This document shows, piece by piece, positions 34,596-45,609 of a stretch of 64,000 bases of DNA; position 1 is the stretch's first letter; each line of letters starts with the position of its first letter. The stretch comes from Solenopsis invicta (Eukaryota > Arthropoda > Insecta > Hymenoptera > Formicidae), in contig NC_052666.1 in assembly GCF_016802725.1 (NCBI RefSeq), positions 3,573,501 to 3,637,500 of the forward strand. Reading direction: 5' to 3'. The position numbers and the translations under genes are program-made. Below the pieces are notes generated by a model. That model saw nothing but the letters and a program-made list of their open reading frames with translations. It was not told where the DNA came from and did not search any database.

Positions 34596-35039
34596 TTTCT
34601 TCATCGAATTTTCCATGACATACGGTTCCAGTTGACTTGTAGACATATCAATATATTTTCTTAATGTATTAATACTATCCAGTAACCTATTAAAAAAAGA
34701 TTTCTTAATATATGAATGTATCGAAGAAAAGTTTAAACAAGCTAAAGTTTTAATTTCTTTCCTCTTTTGAACACGTTTAGAATTTGTCTTAAATCTATTA
34801 AAAAAATTTGTTTAAGGATTTTCAAAGATAAAATTTTACAATGAAATATATATTTTCAGTAAAATATATTGTTCTATAATAATTTATATATTAAATTTAA
34901 TTCTGTATATAATATTTAAGCTGTTCAAAATATGTAAATAAATATACATATGTATTAGGGACTTACATTTATTCGTCGTCATTTGACTTAGTAATTTGTT
35001 TGTTATTTTCTGGGTTAAGAAAAGCAGAAATTTTTGAAT

Positions 35040-36567
35040 TCAAATCCTTTTGAATTCACATCCTTTTCTTGCAGGAAGTAAACTCGAAGATTTTATTGAA
35101 TCTGTGGATATCAGAAAGATATGCATTAAATCGTCGTTCGTCACAACTCTTGACATTTTCCGAGTAAATTTCTCACGGGATGCCCTGAAATCTTTGTTAC
35201 GCGATTTTTGGGCTTCTTCGCTTAACATTCCAATAAGGAGCTAAATTTTCATCGTGCGTTGTGCCTTTTCTCTGAATAACAATGCCAACGGGCAAATCCA
35301 TTTCAGAGTGGAAACGATCCTTAATATATGTTTCTCTAGCATCTATCTGAGCCTTCGTATGTTCTGTCTTCTGCCACAACTTTGTATCCAATTTTACTGA
35401 AACGTGATATAACCATTCAAAAAATCGAATGTAAGCATGTAGAGTTGAAAGATCAAATTCGTAGACGCTTCTATCAATTTATCTTCTCATTACTTTATCG
35501 ACATCATTCATGTCCGCAGGAGTAGCACCACACATGTTACATTTTTGCGACGAATTAGTATTAGTTAAGGCATTACGTGTCTTCCCATCAATCATTGTCA
35601 TGCATAAATCATGATGGACAGTTAAGTGAGAGATGCCTGGAATATCTATTTTTGATGCGACTAATTCATTAATTTTTGTGTCCATGTTTTTCTTTTCCAT
35701 CCGTATTATTTCCGCAGTTTCTTTCACAAATTTTAACTTTATTGCTCTGCAATATCGGGTAGAGGAATGCCGAGGATTTTGCAACAAAATTATCTTCTTT
35801 GCACTCACTTTTGAAAGAACATAAAGTTGAAGAGACACTAAACAGGTCATAAATAAATTGCCGTCCGATTGCGGTTGCTGTGAATCCGTGAAGATTTGTT
35901 TATAAAGCAAATGACAACTACTTCCGTCACAGCCCCACTTTGAGATTAAGTGTAAATTATTACATATGTTCTCTGGCATTTGCAGTAAAACTTTGAATTG
36001 TAGCTGAACTATTCGACGAACAGTGAGATCTAATAATGCCTGCAATTCAATTTCTGATTTTGTCTCTGTTATACGGATAGATTCTTTTGATGGATAGCAT
36101 TCTGTTTTAGCTTTACGTATTTTTTTATAAGAAGGATAAATATCTGCTCCACGAGATTTTGCTTGAGTCCTTAATACTTGATAAGAGTATTTTGTTAATC
36201 CAGCTTCAATTATCAGAGCTAATGCTTCTACAGGTTTATAAGAAATGACGGTATTATTTTTCTTAGCAACACTTTAAGTCTCATTAATTTTTTTTGAGTG
36301 TGAAGGCGTTGTCATAATTGCTTCCTTTATCAATTTTGCCTCTTCGAATTTTCCATCTAAACGTAAACTCTTTTCTGCAGCATATATTAACCGTTCAGTA
36401 TTATTTTTGTTATAAATTTCACTAATTTTCCGCTTCTTACTTCGTTCACTGTACAATCCGAATTTTTTTTGCGGTCGAAGACTTCGATTTAATTGAGATG
36501 ATATAGAATTATTACCTGGGATTGAAATTGTAATAATAGTATCGAGCCAATTTGAATTATTTTCCAT
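35040..36567 (-). pseudogene. Transib transposase (RAG1-core relative), broken and internally deleted
   Basis: Reading from 36567 (MENNSNWLDTI) leftward, TAA near 36273 interrupts one frame that then continues through YPSYKKIRKAK, LQALLDLTVRR and ISKWGCDGSSCHLLYKQ, which holds the first catalytic Asp. Next come NPRHSSTRYC, MTMIDGK and a CNMCGATP zinc-ligand motif, then the stop at 35479. In the next frame, STLHAYIRFFEW and GTTHDENLA follow (35203-35470). A further shift leads to LSEEAQKSRNKDF (about 35210), matching the region around the catalytic Glu of RAG1. Compared with relatives, roughly 100 residues between the last two blocks are absent. The protein would cut DNA by hairpin formation in intact form; this copy is dead. 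Confidence 0.82.
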
Positions 36568-38007
36568 AAAACGTTTTTTTTTAATTAGAATCCTCCCATT
36601 TCTTCTTAATTTTAGAGTAATATTTTTGCATCTCAGATTTTATACACGTACTCAAAACATCCATACACTATATACTTTTGATGAAAAGATCTGCAAATTG
36701 ATACCGCAAATTCCAGGAGGCTGAAGATGATGACATCAACGCTTCAAACAGCTTACGTAGTGTAATTTCAAAAGACATGTTCAATTTAAATACGACACCA
36801 AAGTGAGAAATGTCAGCAAACCGCCATAAAAGAAAATTAAGATGTTACTATAAACGCGAAGCTCTTTCGACTGAAATGCAAGACGCGACAATAGGTCGAC
36901 AATTGCTTGAAGCAAAAACAAATGACTATCAATACAGGCAACATTCAGTCGAACAATTGAACGGAAAGATGTTTTCTCGAGCAAAGCAACATCGGCACGT
37001 ATAATAATTTAAAAAGGCTACATAATTTTGTCCTTCAATATAAGTCATTTTTTTAAGAAAACGTATTGATTAAAATATTGTAGTTCTTTAGTTTTTGAAA
37101 TAAAATATAATATTATTAAACGATATTATTTTTTATAATCAATGATAACATACTCAGCCAAAAATAATAATAGAATCAACGTAGATTTGATTGCCGATTT
37201 GATGATTTCGACATGGAATCAACGTCGATTTCATTATCATTTCTAATTGGGTATGACTAAAGTGTATGACATTCAAATAAAGAAAAAGTTTATGCTGGTC
37301 AAAACGGATCTTAGTGCTCAAATAACAATTTCCTAGAAGATTTTATATACATTAATATACATATAATGCTCCCGAAATAGAAAATGTATATAAATTCATC
37401 TAGGAAATTATTTGAGCACTAAGACTCGATTAAGCATTAATATATTATCCTTCTTTCGCATTTACCGTCTAAACATTTCATGTGCGCGATGTGTGTTTTT
37501 ACAAAATGCCATGTCTCTCTACAAAAAAATTCACTTTTCTTGAAAAAGAGCAAATAAAAGCAGAGCACATACTTTCGTTTTTACTTTGAGAATACTATTA
37601 GCTTTCTATTTATAAGAAAAACAGAGCGGGGTCTTATAGGGCTTTTTTTGTAATTCCCGAGAAAGTTTATAATATTGCTATGTGCATCAATATAACAGAA
37701 CAGAATTTTTTTCTTCACTTCTACTCGATATTCTAAATTATTTTATAATTTTTTAAGAGAAAAAGATTTAATGAAACATAAAAAAAATTAAAGTTTCTTT
37801 ATTGTTAATGTTTTCCAGAATTGTCAAACGATCGTATTACTACTACAATTCATAAAACGTTTTGCAGTCTCCTACAATCTCGGACTTAGAGCCATTTTAC
37901 TATTATTCTGACGATGATTCTTAATATAAAATCAGTTTTCATACACCTTAAACATTTCTACATAACATTATAGCAGTCAGAAGCTCTTACAATAAGTTTC
38001 ATTTTTA

Positions 38008-38046
38008 AGGTTTTGTCCACGGAAAGAGGGCTTTGGTCCCACTGTG
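38008..38046 (-). repeat. Transib right terminal repeat: CACAGTG, 23-bp spacer, ACAAAACC
   Basis: Read inward on the minus strand, the end is CACAGTG (exact V(D)J heptamer consensus), then 23 bases, then ACAAAACCT, close to the nonamer consensus ACAAAAACC. From 38052 to 38519 no feature was recognised. Confidence 0.85.
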
Positions 38047-38519
38047 CGGCGTAGCGCGGTGACACACAGCTCTAACAATAAGCATAGTAATTTGAGATTA
38101 GAAATGTAAATTAATGCGGCTAAAGAAGGACAAGCACGTCCGAAACATTCTGTTAACTGTATCTTGGTTGTTAAAATTAAGATAAATTGTAATTTGGAAA
38201 ACCAAAGAACAGCTCGTTCTCGGTCTTATATTATTCATTATTTATTGATACCAGCGTAAAAAGATTGATAGAATTGAAGAACTTAAAAGAAGAAAAACCA
38301 CTACTTCTGCCAAAGTAATTTAAATTTTATTTATATTTTCCTACATAAAATTCTATTAAAATTTAATTTTTAAATATAGTCCTTTCGTACAAATATCTTT
38401 ATATTTATTATAGATAGAAACCAATCTGGCTCACGCCGATTTAAACTCAAATTATGTAAGATTTTAAAATTCGGACAGACTTAAATATTAAGCTTCTTCA
38501 CTCAATTTTTAACTTAATT

Positions 38520-40570
38520 CAACATCGAGGTCGCAAGCGAAAAATGGGTTTTTAAAATAAAACACGACAGAATGTATAAAGCTCGACTCGTAATACGAGG
38601 ATGTGAACAGGAGTGAGTTTTCAAGAAACGTTTAGTCCAGTCATAAGTATAAGTGCTTCAAGAAGTCTATTTGCACTAGTTGCTATTAAAAAATAGTAAC
38701 TAGACATAAAAACAGCTTTTTCTCTATAGAAATGTTGAAGATATGTACATATATCCGTCTGAAAGATATGATAGTAAAGGAAAAGTTTTTAAATTAAACA
38801 AGACTTTATATGATTTATGGCAAGCTTCATTGAGATAGAACATACGCTTTATAGATTTTCTCGAAGAAAAGAATTTTAAGCCACTAGAATGCGAACAATG
38901 TATTTTTAAGAAAAGTAACAAGTATATAATTGTAGGAATATATGTAGATAATGGAATGCTTATTGGAAATTATATACAAGAAAGAGAAGGGACAATTAAA
39001 CAACTTACAAAGGAATTTAAAATGACAGTAGAATACAAGCCTAAGAAATTTGTAGGAAAAGAAATTATAAAAGAAGAAGATAGAATAAAATTAAAACAAG
39101 AATACACAAAAAAAATTTTGAAACCATTTGGAGTTGATAAAGCGAAACCTGTTAAAATACCGATTTTGACAAATGACGAAAGAAACACAATGAAGAGAGA
39201 AGATTTTTATACAGAGAAATAATAGGAAATCTATTATATTTATCTACTAATTATCTAAAACAAGGACTAATATATCGTATGAAGTTGGTTTTTGTACTAG
39301 ATTTGTTGAAAATTATACACAAGGTAATGTAAACAATGTAAAACATACGAGGGCTATTTTTTTAATTAATCATCGATAATATTGCACAAAATTCCTAGTT
39401 GCAATACAGACCCCGTTCACGATTGGTCGGAATTTCATTGTTAGTGACAGTAAAGTAACGAGCATGTAAACATGTCGACTACGATCGAGTCTCCCGCCAA
39501 GTGCGAAGTACATACGCTCTGTCCTTCTGCCAAGTGTAAGTACGTTCTGTTATTCGCTTTTTGCAGACCGAAGGGAATAATGCAACTGAAATTAATCAAA
39601 GAATGTATCGTGTGAACGATGGCGATTCAGTTGCCACAGATTTTCTTCCTCTGCCGGCCTCGTCGTGAATATCGGTATGTCCTTCTCGAAATTGCCCATA
39701 CCAATCACGCGCCACACCGTCACTCATGAATTTGTTACCATACATACGACACATTCTTCGATGAATTTCAGTTACATTATTTCCTTTGGTCTGCAAAAAG
39801 CGAATAACAGAACGCACTTCGCACTTCGCGGGAGAACAGAACGTATGTACTTCGGTCTTGGCGGGAGACTCAATCGTAGTCGACATGTTTATATGCTCGC
39901 TACTTCACTATCACTAACAATGGAATTCCGACCAATGGGCAAACAGGTAACAGTACTACTAACTTAATTGCGCAAGAACGGGGTCTGTATTGCAACTAGG
40001 AATTTTGTACAATGTTGTCGGAGGTTAATTAAAAAATAACCTTCGTATTATGAAATGTCTGAATGGAACAAAAAAACAAGGTATTTAATTTAACAGCAAC
40101 GGAAAATTAAATTTTTTGCAAGTATATTCTGATACAGATTTTGCGGGAGATATTCAAATAAGACAAAGTACAACTGGCTACGTCATATTTTATGGTGGAG
40201 GTCCAATAAGTTGGTGTTCTAGAAGACATCAAAACACTATCAAGTACTATCAAGAATAGAAGCTGAATATGTAGTAGCAGTAGAATGCGACAAAGGACTA
40301 TTACATTTAAAATATTTATTGGAAGAATTACAAGGAACAAAAATTAAAATTGTATTAAATATAGATAATTAGAGTACAATACCGCTGATAACAAATGGTA
40401 TTGTAAACAAAAGATTGAAACATACATGTTAAATACAGATATGTGCATGATTTGGTTAAAAATAAAATCATAGAATTGAAATATTGTCTAACGAATGAAA
40501 GGCAGATATACTAACAAAAGTTTCAAATGTTGCAAAATTTAAAAATTGCAGAAAGACAATTAGTGAATTA
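38520..40570 (+). pseudogene. copia RT-RNase H, broken
   Basis: In order: a KWVFKIKHD...YKARLVIRGC block (about 38545), a decayed stretch with stops, then KLNKTLYDLWQAS (about 38795), YVDN (about 38943, where the family has YVDD), the KFVGKEI segment and a stop near 39220. After the mariner insertion come YSDTDFAGDI, STTGYVIFYGGGPISWCSR (about 40110-40220), SRIEAEYVVAVEC and ADILTK-type RNase H motifs to about 40540. Several stops and frame changes. The second catalytic Asp of the RT box is altered (Asn). Confidence 0.85.
39348..40045 (-). mobile_element. mariner-type foldback derivative inserted in copia
   Basis: Flanked by TA on both sides (39346-39347 and 40046-40047), with inverted ends CGAGGGCTATTTTTTTAATT and the complement of AATTAAAAAATAACCTTCG. 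Both ends carry the same 5' portion of a mariner: MSTTIESPAK is encoded on the plus strand at 39471 and on the minus strand at 39886. The right copy runs on through an HTH-like segment (EIHRRMCRMYGNKFMSDGV) to 39596; the left is shorter. Joining the flanks at TA puts the copia frame back in register, which fixes the boundaries. Confidence 0.88.
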
Positions 40571-40592
40571 ATATGATGAAATTAAAGGGAAA

Positions 40593-40764
40593 TGTTGAAT
40601 AATCGATTAAAATCTATAATTGTCATTATGTTAATTCACAGTTTGGACATTGTTTTGTTTTTAGCCTGTCATATCATTAGATTTATATTAAATAGTGTGT
40701 TCATGTTGAGTGCGTGCGTTAAGGTCTAACATGGGTAAAAGAATATTGAATCGATTATTCAACA
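40593..40764 (+). repeat. copia 3' LTR candidate, 172 bp
   Basis: Starts TGTTGAATAATCGATT just after a purine-rich tract (AAATTAAAGGGAAA) and ends AATCGATTATTCAACA, giving 16-bp perfect terminal inverted repeats. It lies immediately 3' of the copia coding remnant, as expected. No 5' LTR is available for comparison. Confidence 0.72.
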
Positions 40765-42320
40765 CTTTTGCGTATTTTTTAGCTTGTTTATTTCTTTCTT
40801 CGCGAGAGCTGTTTTGCCCTTGCCTTCGGTTCTCCGCCCTTTTTACGATTAGAAGAGCTTGCTGGCCGCATGAGAGCGACAATATCGTTTATGCTGTAAA
40901 TAGTGTTGCTAGATGGGTCGCTTTTTTCGCAAATGCGTATAAAACGTAACCTAACTTAAAGTACTCTAAACTGTAAGGAAAAGGTACTACTAGAGACCTT
41001 ATTTCAACAATGATAAAAACATCTTGAGTATAAAAAAATATTAATAAATTATAAGATTTACATGCACGTATGCGAATATAATTATAAAAAGATTAAATAA
41101 TTCATGTGCAAAATGGATTAATGATACAAAGTAAAAGAGAAGAATAATGAAATATAAAATTTGTTAACAATTTGAATAAAATAATTTATTGGGTAGAATC
41201 ATAAAGAATATCAACATATGTTGCAAGCGTAACGGAAAACTACCAAGAAACCTTAATGGTATTCAAAAATATATTTTTTTTCAAAATAACAAAATTACTA
41301 TTTCATAAATATTCAAAATAAATAATAAACAACAAATTAAATGATTAAGCTGACAACCGTTAAATAATAAATAAATCAATTAATCCATGCTGTACGTAAA
41401 TTATGTATCAATAATATAAAAATACCACGAATCTTTTTGGTCACACTAGACTAGAACATAAAATTAAAAAATATAATACATGTACCATATAATATATGTA
41501 ACAATAAAATAAATGCTTTAAAATGTAATAATAATAGTTAATAATAATAATGATGTAATTAACATGCATAAAGAAAGTCAGTATATAAATGGGAAACAAA
41601 ATAAAGAACATGCACATAAACAATTTAAAAAAAAACAAAGTTACAAAAGGTTAATACCATCAGATAAATACCGTTAGATGTAAAACGGCAATAATCTGTA
41701 TATAAATTTTGAGCATTATGTAATTCCAAATGTCTTAAATCTACTTAAAAATTTAAACATTTAATACCTTAAGTTTAAAAACTTGAACGTACAATACAAA
41801 TTGCGGAAACTGTAGCATGAGATAATCGATTCTTTTTTTTATTTTTCACCCTTGAAACTATTGAAAAATTTATTCAGTTTCGGCATTTGAATGCGGAAAC
41901 GACAATACTACTTCGACTAATGATTTTAAAGTTAAAAATAATTTATTATTACTAAAATCTTTAAATTATAATATTTTTTCCATATTTCTTCTATTTCTAA
42001 TTGTAAGGAAGATAATTCTTTTTTTCTACATAGTTAAACATGGATGACGGAATTCTCCATTTAAATGCTAATTTTGTATCAATTTACCCTATGCGCAGCA
42101 ATATCAGTTAAATCTTTAACTTTACTTCTGTCTTCATCATATAACGCAATTTGAGAATCTAAAAAAGTTAATGATTCGAAAAATTTATCGTTATATGGTG
42201 AACGTTTTAACATTTCTTTAATTGCTGTTTTATAAAAATTTAAACATTTAAACCTGAATTTTTGGACGCATTTTGGAGACAGAGTTGCCAAAAAATTTTC
42301 ACATTCGAGCCCAACATATA

Positions 42321-43593
42321 CAGAGTGTCCGTTTATAAATGTCCAAGCAGATATCTCGTAACTGATTGAAGTTATAAAAGAGTTTAATAAGAGAAATTTA
42401 CATAGCTCTTAGTCAGCTACAAAATGCATGTAAAAAAATTTTTTTTACTCGTGACCTTTTCAAGTTATGAAAATCAACATAGGTTTTTTAAATGGGTACC
42501 TATAACTTTTTTTTACATAGTAGAATATTAACATAGTAGAGGTAATTTGCAATCAAAATTATATTCGGAAAAAAATCGCTATTATGCTTCGAGATAATTT
42601 ACGAGATAATCGGCATGTTAAGTATTAATAATTTGGATTCAGTATTGTTGAACAATTTGGAATGTCAAATAGGTTGAGATACATTGTTATTTTATGAAAC
42701 ATTTATTACTACATTTATTAATAAATTGCTCGAAATTGTTACCATCGTGATCAATATAGCATTCAATTTTATAATGTTAAGCAGCATTTCTGTTTCAACA
42801 GTTTTAGTGATCTTATGTCGTGAATCTTCTTTATTTTCAGGGATAATTACATAAACAATGTCCTTAATATACCTCTAAAGGAAAAAATCGCAAGGTGTCA
42901 AGTCCGAAGATTTTGGTGGCCATCATATAGGATCATTAGTACTTATCCAAGTATTAGTACTTATACAACAATTAAGAAATCTATTATTTATAAAGTTAAT
43001 TACAGCACGTGTATTGTGTGCTGGAGCACCATCTTGTTGAAAAATAATATTTCGAAAAACTGATAATGGGAGATCGCGTAAATAATCTGAAAAAGTTGTT
43101 TGCAAAAATTCAAAGTGTCTGTCACAATTTTAAGATGACCATGGAAAAAGGAAGGTCCAATAATTTTTTCGACAATCATCAAATCGTTGTGTATTTTGAT
43201 AAGTTGAAGGTCAGTGGTCCTGTTCGGCATAACAGATTTCAAAATGTTATATAATCAGATGAATCTTGTTTTTCAAATTTTAATACGTAACCATCCATTT
43301 TAATATATAACTATCTCGTAAACGAAGCATAATAGCAATTTTTTTCCAAATATAATTTTAATTGTAAATTACCTCCACTATGTAAATATGCAAAAAAATT
43401 ATAGCTACTCATTTAAAAAACCTACGTTGATCTTTATAATTCGGAAAGGTTACGAGTAAAAAAAATTTTTTTATATGCCTTTTATAGCCGACTAAGAGCC
43501 GTGTAAATTTCTCTTATCAAACTTTCTTGTAACTTCAATCAGAGACTTCTTCATACGAGACATTTGCTTGGATATATATGGACGGACTCCCTG
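42321..43593 (-). mobile_element. Tc1/mariner-type element with long inverted repeats, TA duplication
   Basis: Ends CAGAGTGTCCG (42321) and, reversed, CAGGGAGTCCG (43593), flanked by TA. The inverted repeats extend for about 280 bp, unusually long for the superfamily. The interior encodes a fragment of transposase on the minus strand. The insertion lies in the hAT transposase pseudogene. Confidence 0.87.
42700..43242 (-). pseudogene. mariner-family transposase fragment
   Basis: Across two frames on the minus strand: EKIIGPSFFHGHL (about 43175), FSDYLRDLPLSVFRN, IIFQQDGAPAHNTRAV (about 43040, containing a catalytic Asp), and after a stop WPPKSSDLTPCDFF (about 42920, third catalytic region). 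Relatives have a Trp-Gly after DFFL where this copy has a stop. The N-terminal DNA-binding part is missing. At least two stops and one frame change make it inactive. Confidence 0.83.
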
Positions 43594-43822
43594 TATATTA
43601 TTTATTTAGGTGTTTTATGATATTTTTATCGTCTACATTCAAAGTAATAATGTGTGCTAAAGTTTCGAAAATAATACAATTTTGACTTATTTGTTGAATT
43701 AACTGCTGATTATTTAAAAATAATTTATAAATCAAAACCATTCGCGATTGGAAAAGAGCGTTAAAGCTATTAAAAAACTTTAAAGAATATAAAAAAACAA
43801 ATAAAAGATATGCTTTAATTGA

Positions 43823-45609
43823 CCCAATAAGAACTGGATTGTTTTATATACTTTTATTAAACGTATGATATAAAAGTCTGATATAAAACAGGTATAGGTA
43901 TATGGCAGAAACGTATATAAGTAAAACGGTTTTTATACGTTGGTGCAATATAGGTTTATAATAATCATTCTTATTACGCATATATAATACGGAATTACGT
44001 ATTTCATACGTTAAAAAATGGTTTATAAAATGCCAGAATTGTATCTGCGTTTATAGCACGTATAGAAATACTATCAAATACTATCATATACTAATTAAAT
44101 AAACGTTTCTTAAATACGTTTATGATTTGCAAAAGTTGTCCCTTTAAATAACGTATCAAGAATAGGATTTAATATCCAGGTATGATATACTTTTTAAATA
44201 TGTTAATAAAAGTTTGAGCATAAATTATATTTATATGTTTTTTATCGCAGCAATATTTAAACAAATAATAAACGTATTTTATATCACATTTAGTATAGCT
44301 TATTAAAGGTTTATTGAAGACGTATATTATTTTTGAAATAAAAAACATTTATAAAACGTTTAGGAAATATCGAATACGGTTAAAATTCAAGATATTTAAT
44401 TATTAATAGTTATTTTACACGTAAAAGCATATTACGGTTCTTTAGAAAATCGCGCAATTTGTTTTGGTTTTGAGTTTCAAAGTTTTTTCGCCACGCCAGG
44501 CTTCGCGGCTTGCGCGGCTTCCACTAGGTGGTCACGCCGCGGGAGATTTTCTCGTGAGTCGAATGCGGTCACAGGCGTTATATCTAGACGCCAGCGTAAC
44601 CATTTTTCCAGATCATATTTCTATGAAACTTTTGAAATTTTCTTCTTGCAACTTTAAAACAAATACTCGTTATTGAATGTGACGTGTGTGCGCAACGCTG
44701 TTGCCATGTTACATATAAAAATTTACATCTTTTGATGTAAATCAAAATTGTGTTGTTAATTAATCTTGTACTTGAGTTAAATTTTTAATTCTATTAAAGG
44801 AAATGAATACAATAAGTATTGTTTTGTAGACTAATTATTTATTGCCTATATATTAATGTATTGTTTTAATAACTCTATATGGGTTCCAATCTTATCTTTA
44901 ATTGTCGTAATACCGTATTTTTAGTGCAGAAATCCCGATCAATTTGGATTATTTTTTTTTTTAATCGCACATTTTTTACATACATTTATAATTAGGATTT
45001 AAAAAACGAACAAATTATTGATTTCAAATGAGACAAGAAGAGCTTCAGGACCGTGCAGGGTATTGTGGATCAACACAAAATAAATACCAATGTGAATAAA
45101 GTAAACGTTTCGACTATTTAATAACTAGTCATCTTCAGTACAATGTTTTAATCTATAAAAGTAAAACAATTAAATAGCAAATCATATCATAAACTTAACG
45201 CAACTTTAATCAATAAATTAAGATCTTACCAGATATATCTGCGATATCAGCTTATCTAGCTACTGATTAATGTTGCGTAAGGCCCTGCATGGCCTTGAAG
45301 CTCTTCTTGTCTCATTTGAATTGTTCTTTAGGAAGCTTGAATCTTGTACATATTTTCTAGTTATTGATTTATCAATACGTATTTTATACGACTATATATA
45401 ATTCATTATTTATTTGGTTCTCTAATCTAAATATAATTCGTATATGCTTAATGTTTAATAAATGAATAAAAATTAGGATACCAAAACGTTTATGAGACGG
45501 TCATGGAAACGGAAATTATATCAGCTTGAAATACGTTTAATATACTGGGTTTACATTATACGATAATACCAAAAATAAACGTACATTATATCTTCTTGTT
45601 TTTATTGGG
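43823..45609. mobile_element. Unfamiliar DNA element: CCCAATAARAAC ends, GA duplication, ACGT-motif arrays
   Basis: The element sits inside the hAT transposase frame; removing it puts that frame back in register, which defines its ends as CCCAATAAGAAC (43823) and, reversed, CCCAATAAAAAC (45609), flanked by GA on each side (43821-43822 and 45610-45611). The first 600 bp and last 150 bp hold at least fifteen AAACGTWT or ACGTAT words. No transposase was found. A 2-bp duplication with subterminal motif arrays resembles CACTA-type elements, but the ends do not read CACTA, so the superfamily is open. It carries a nested MITE at 45023-45320 and a GC-richer patch at 44480-44620. Confidence 0.65.
45023..45320. 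repeat. MITE-like element, 298 bp, related to PLE ends
   Basis: Inverted ends of about 40 bp begin TTCAAATGAGACAAGAAGAG. The same terminus in diverged form (TTCAAATAAGGCAAGATGAG) begins the Penelope-like element at 51310, and the interior carries a similar minus-strand CTGAAGATGACT...GTCGAAACG motif (45107-45138). It is best read as a deletion derivative of that PLE family. Confidence 0.75.

Larger units (their letters stand above)
34557..38046 (-). mobile_element. Transib DNA transposon, 3.49 kb, CGGCG target-site duplication
   Basis: The element is bounded by CGGCG at 34552-34556 and CGGCG at 38047-38051, a perfect GC-rich 5-bp duplication as expected for Transib. Its termini are inverted repeats (right end read inward CACAGTGGGACCAAA, left end TACCGTGGGACCAAA), each followed at the same distance by GTGGACAAAACC. 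The minus strand carries a decayed Transib transposase, the family from which RAG1 is thought to derive. A small palindrome with CTTAGTGCTCAAATAA ends lies inside at 37312-37425. The remaining interior is AT-rich and without clear coding. Confidence 0.88.
38520..40764 (+). mobile_element. Ty1/copia retrotransposon remnant, 3' half with LTR
   Basis: Contains degenerate copia RT and RNase H and ends in a 172-bp LTR candidate. A mariner derivative interrupts it at 39348-40045. The 5' half (gag, protease, integrase and 5' LTR) is not present; the left boundary near 38520 is where recognisable homology begins. Confidence 0.85.

Noticed and set aside
36781..37004. Opposed 64-67-codon ORFs inside the Transib element as extra genes
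   Set aside because: Neither has a domain or start context; both strands open over 190 bp is expected by chance.
43066..43254. Plus-strand ORF across the mariner-type transposase
   Set aside because: The minus strand there encodes recognisable transposase motifs; the plus frame is its complement.
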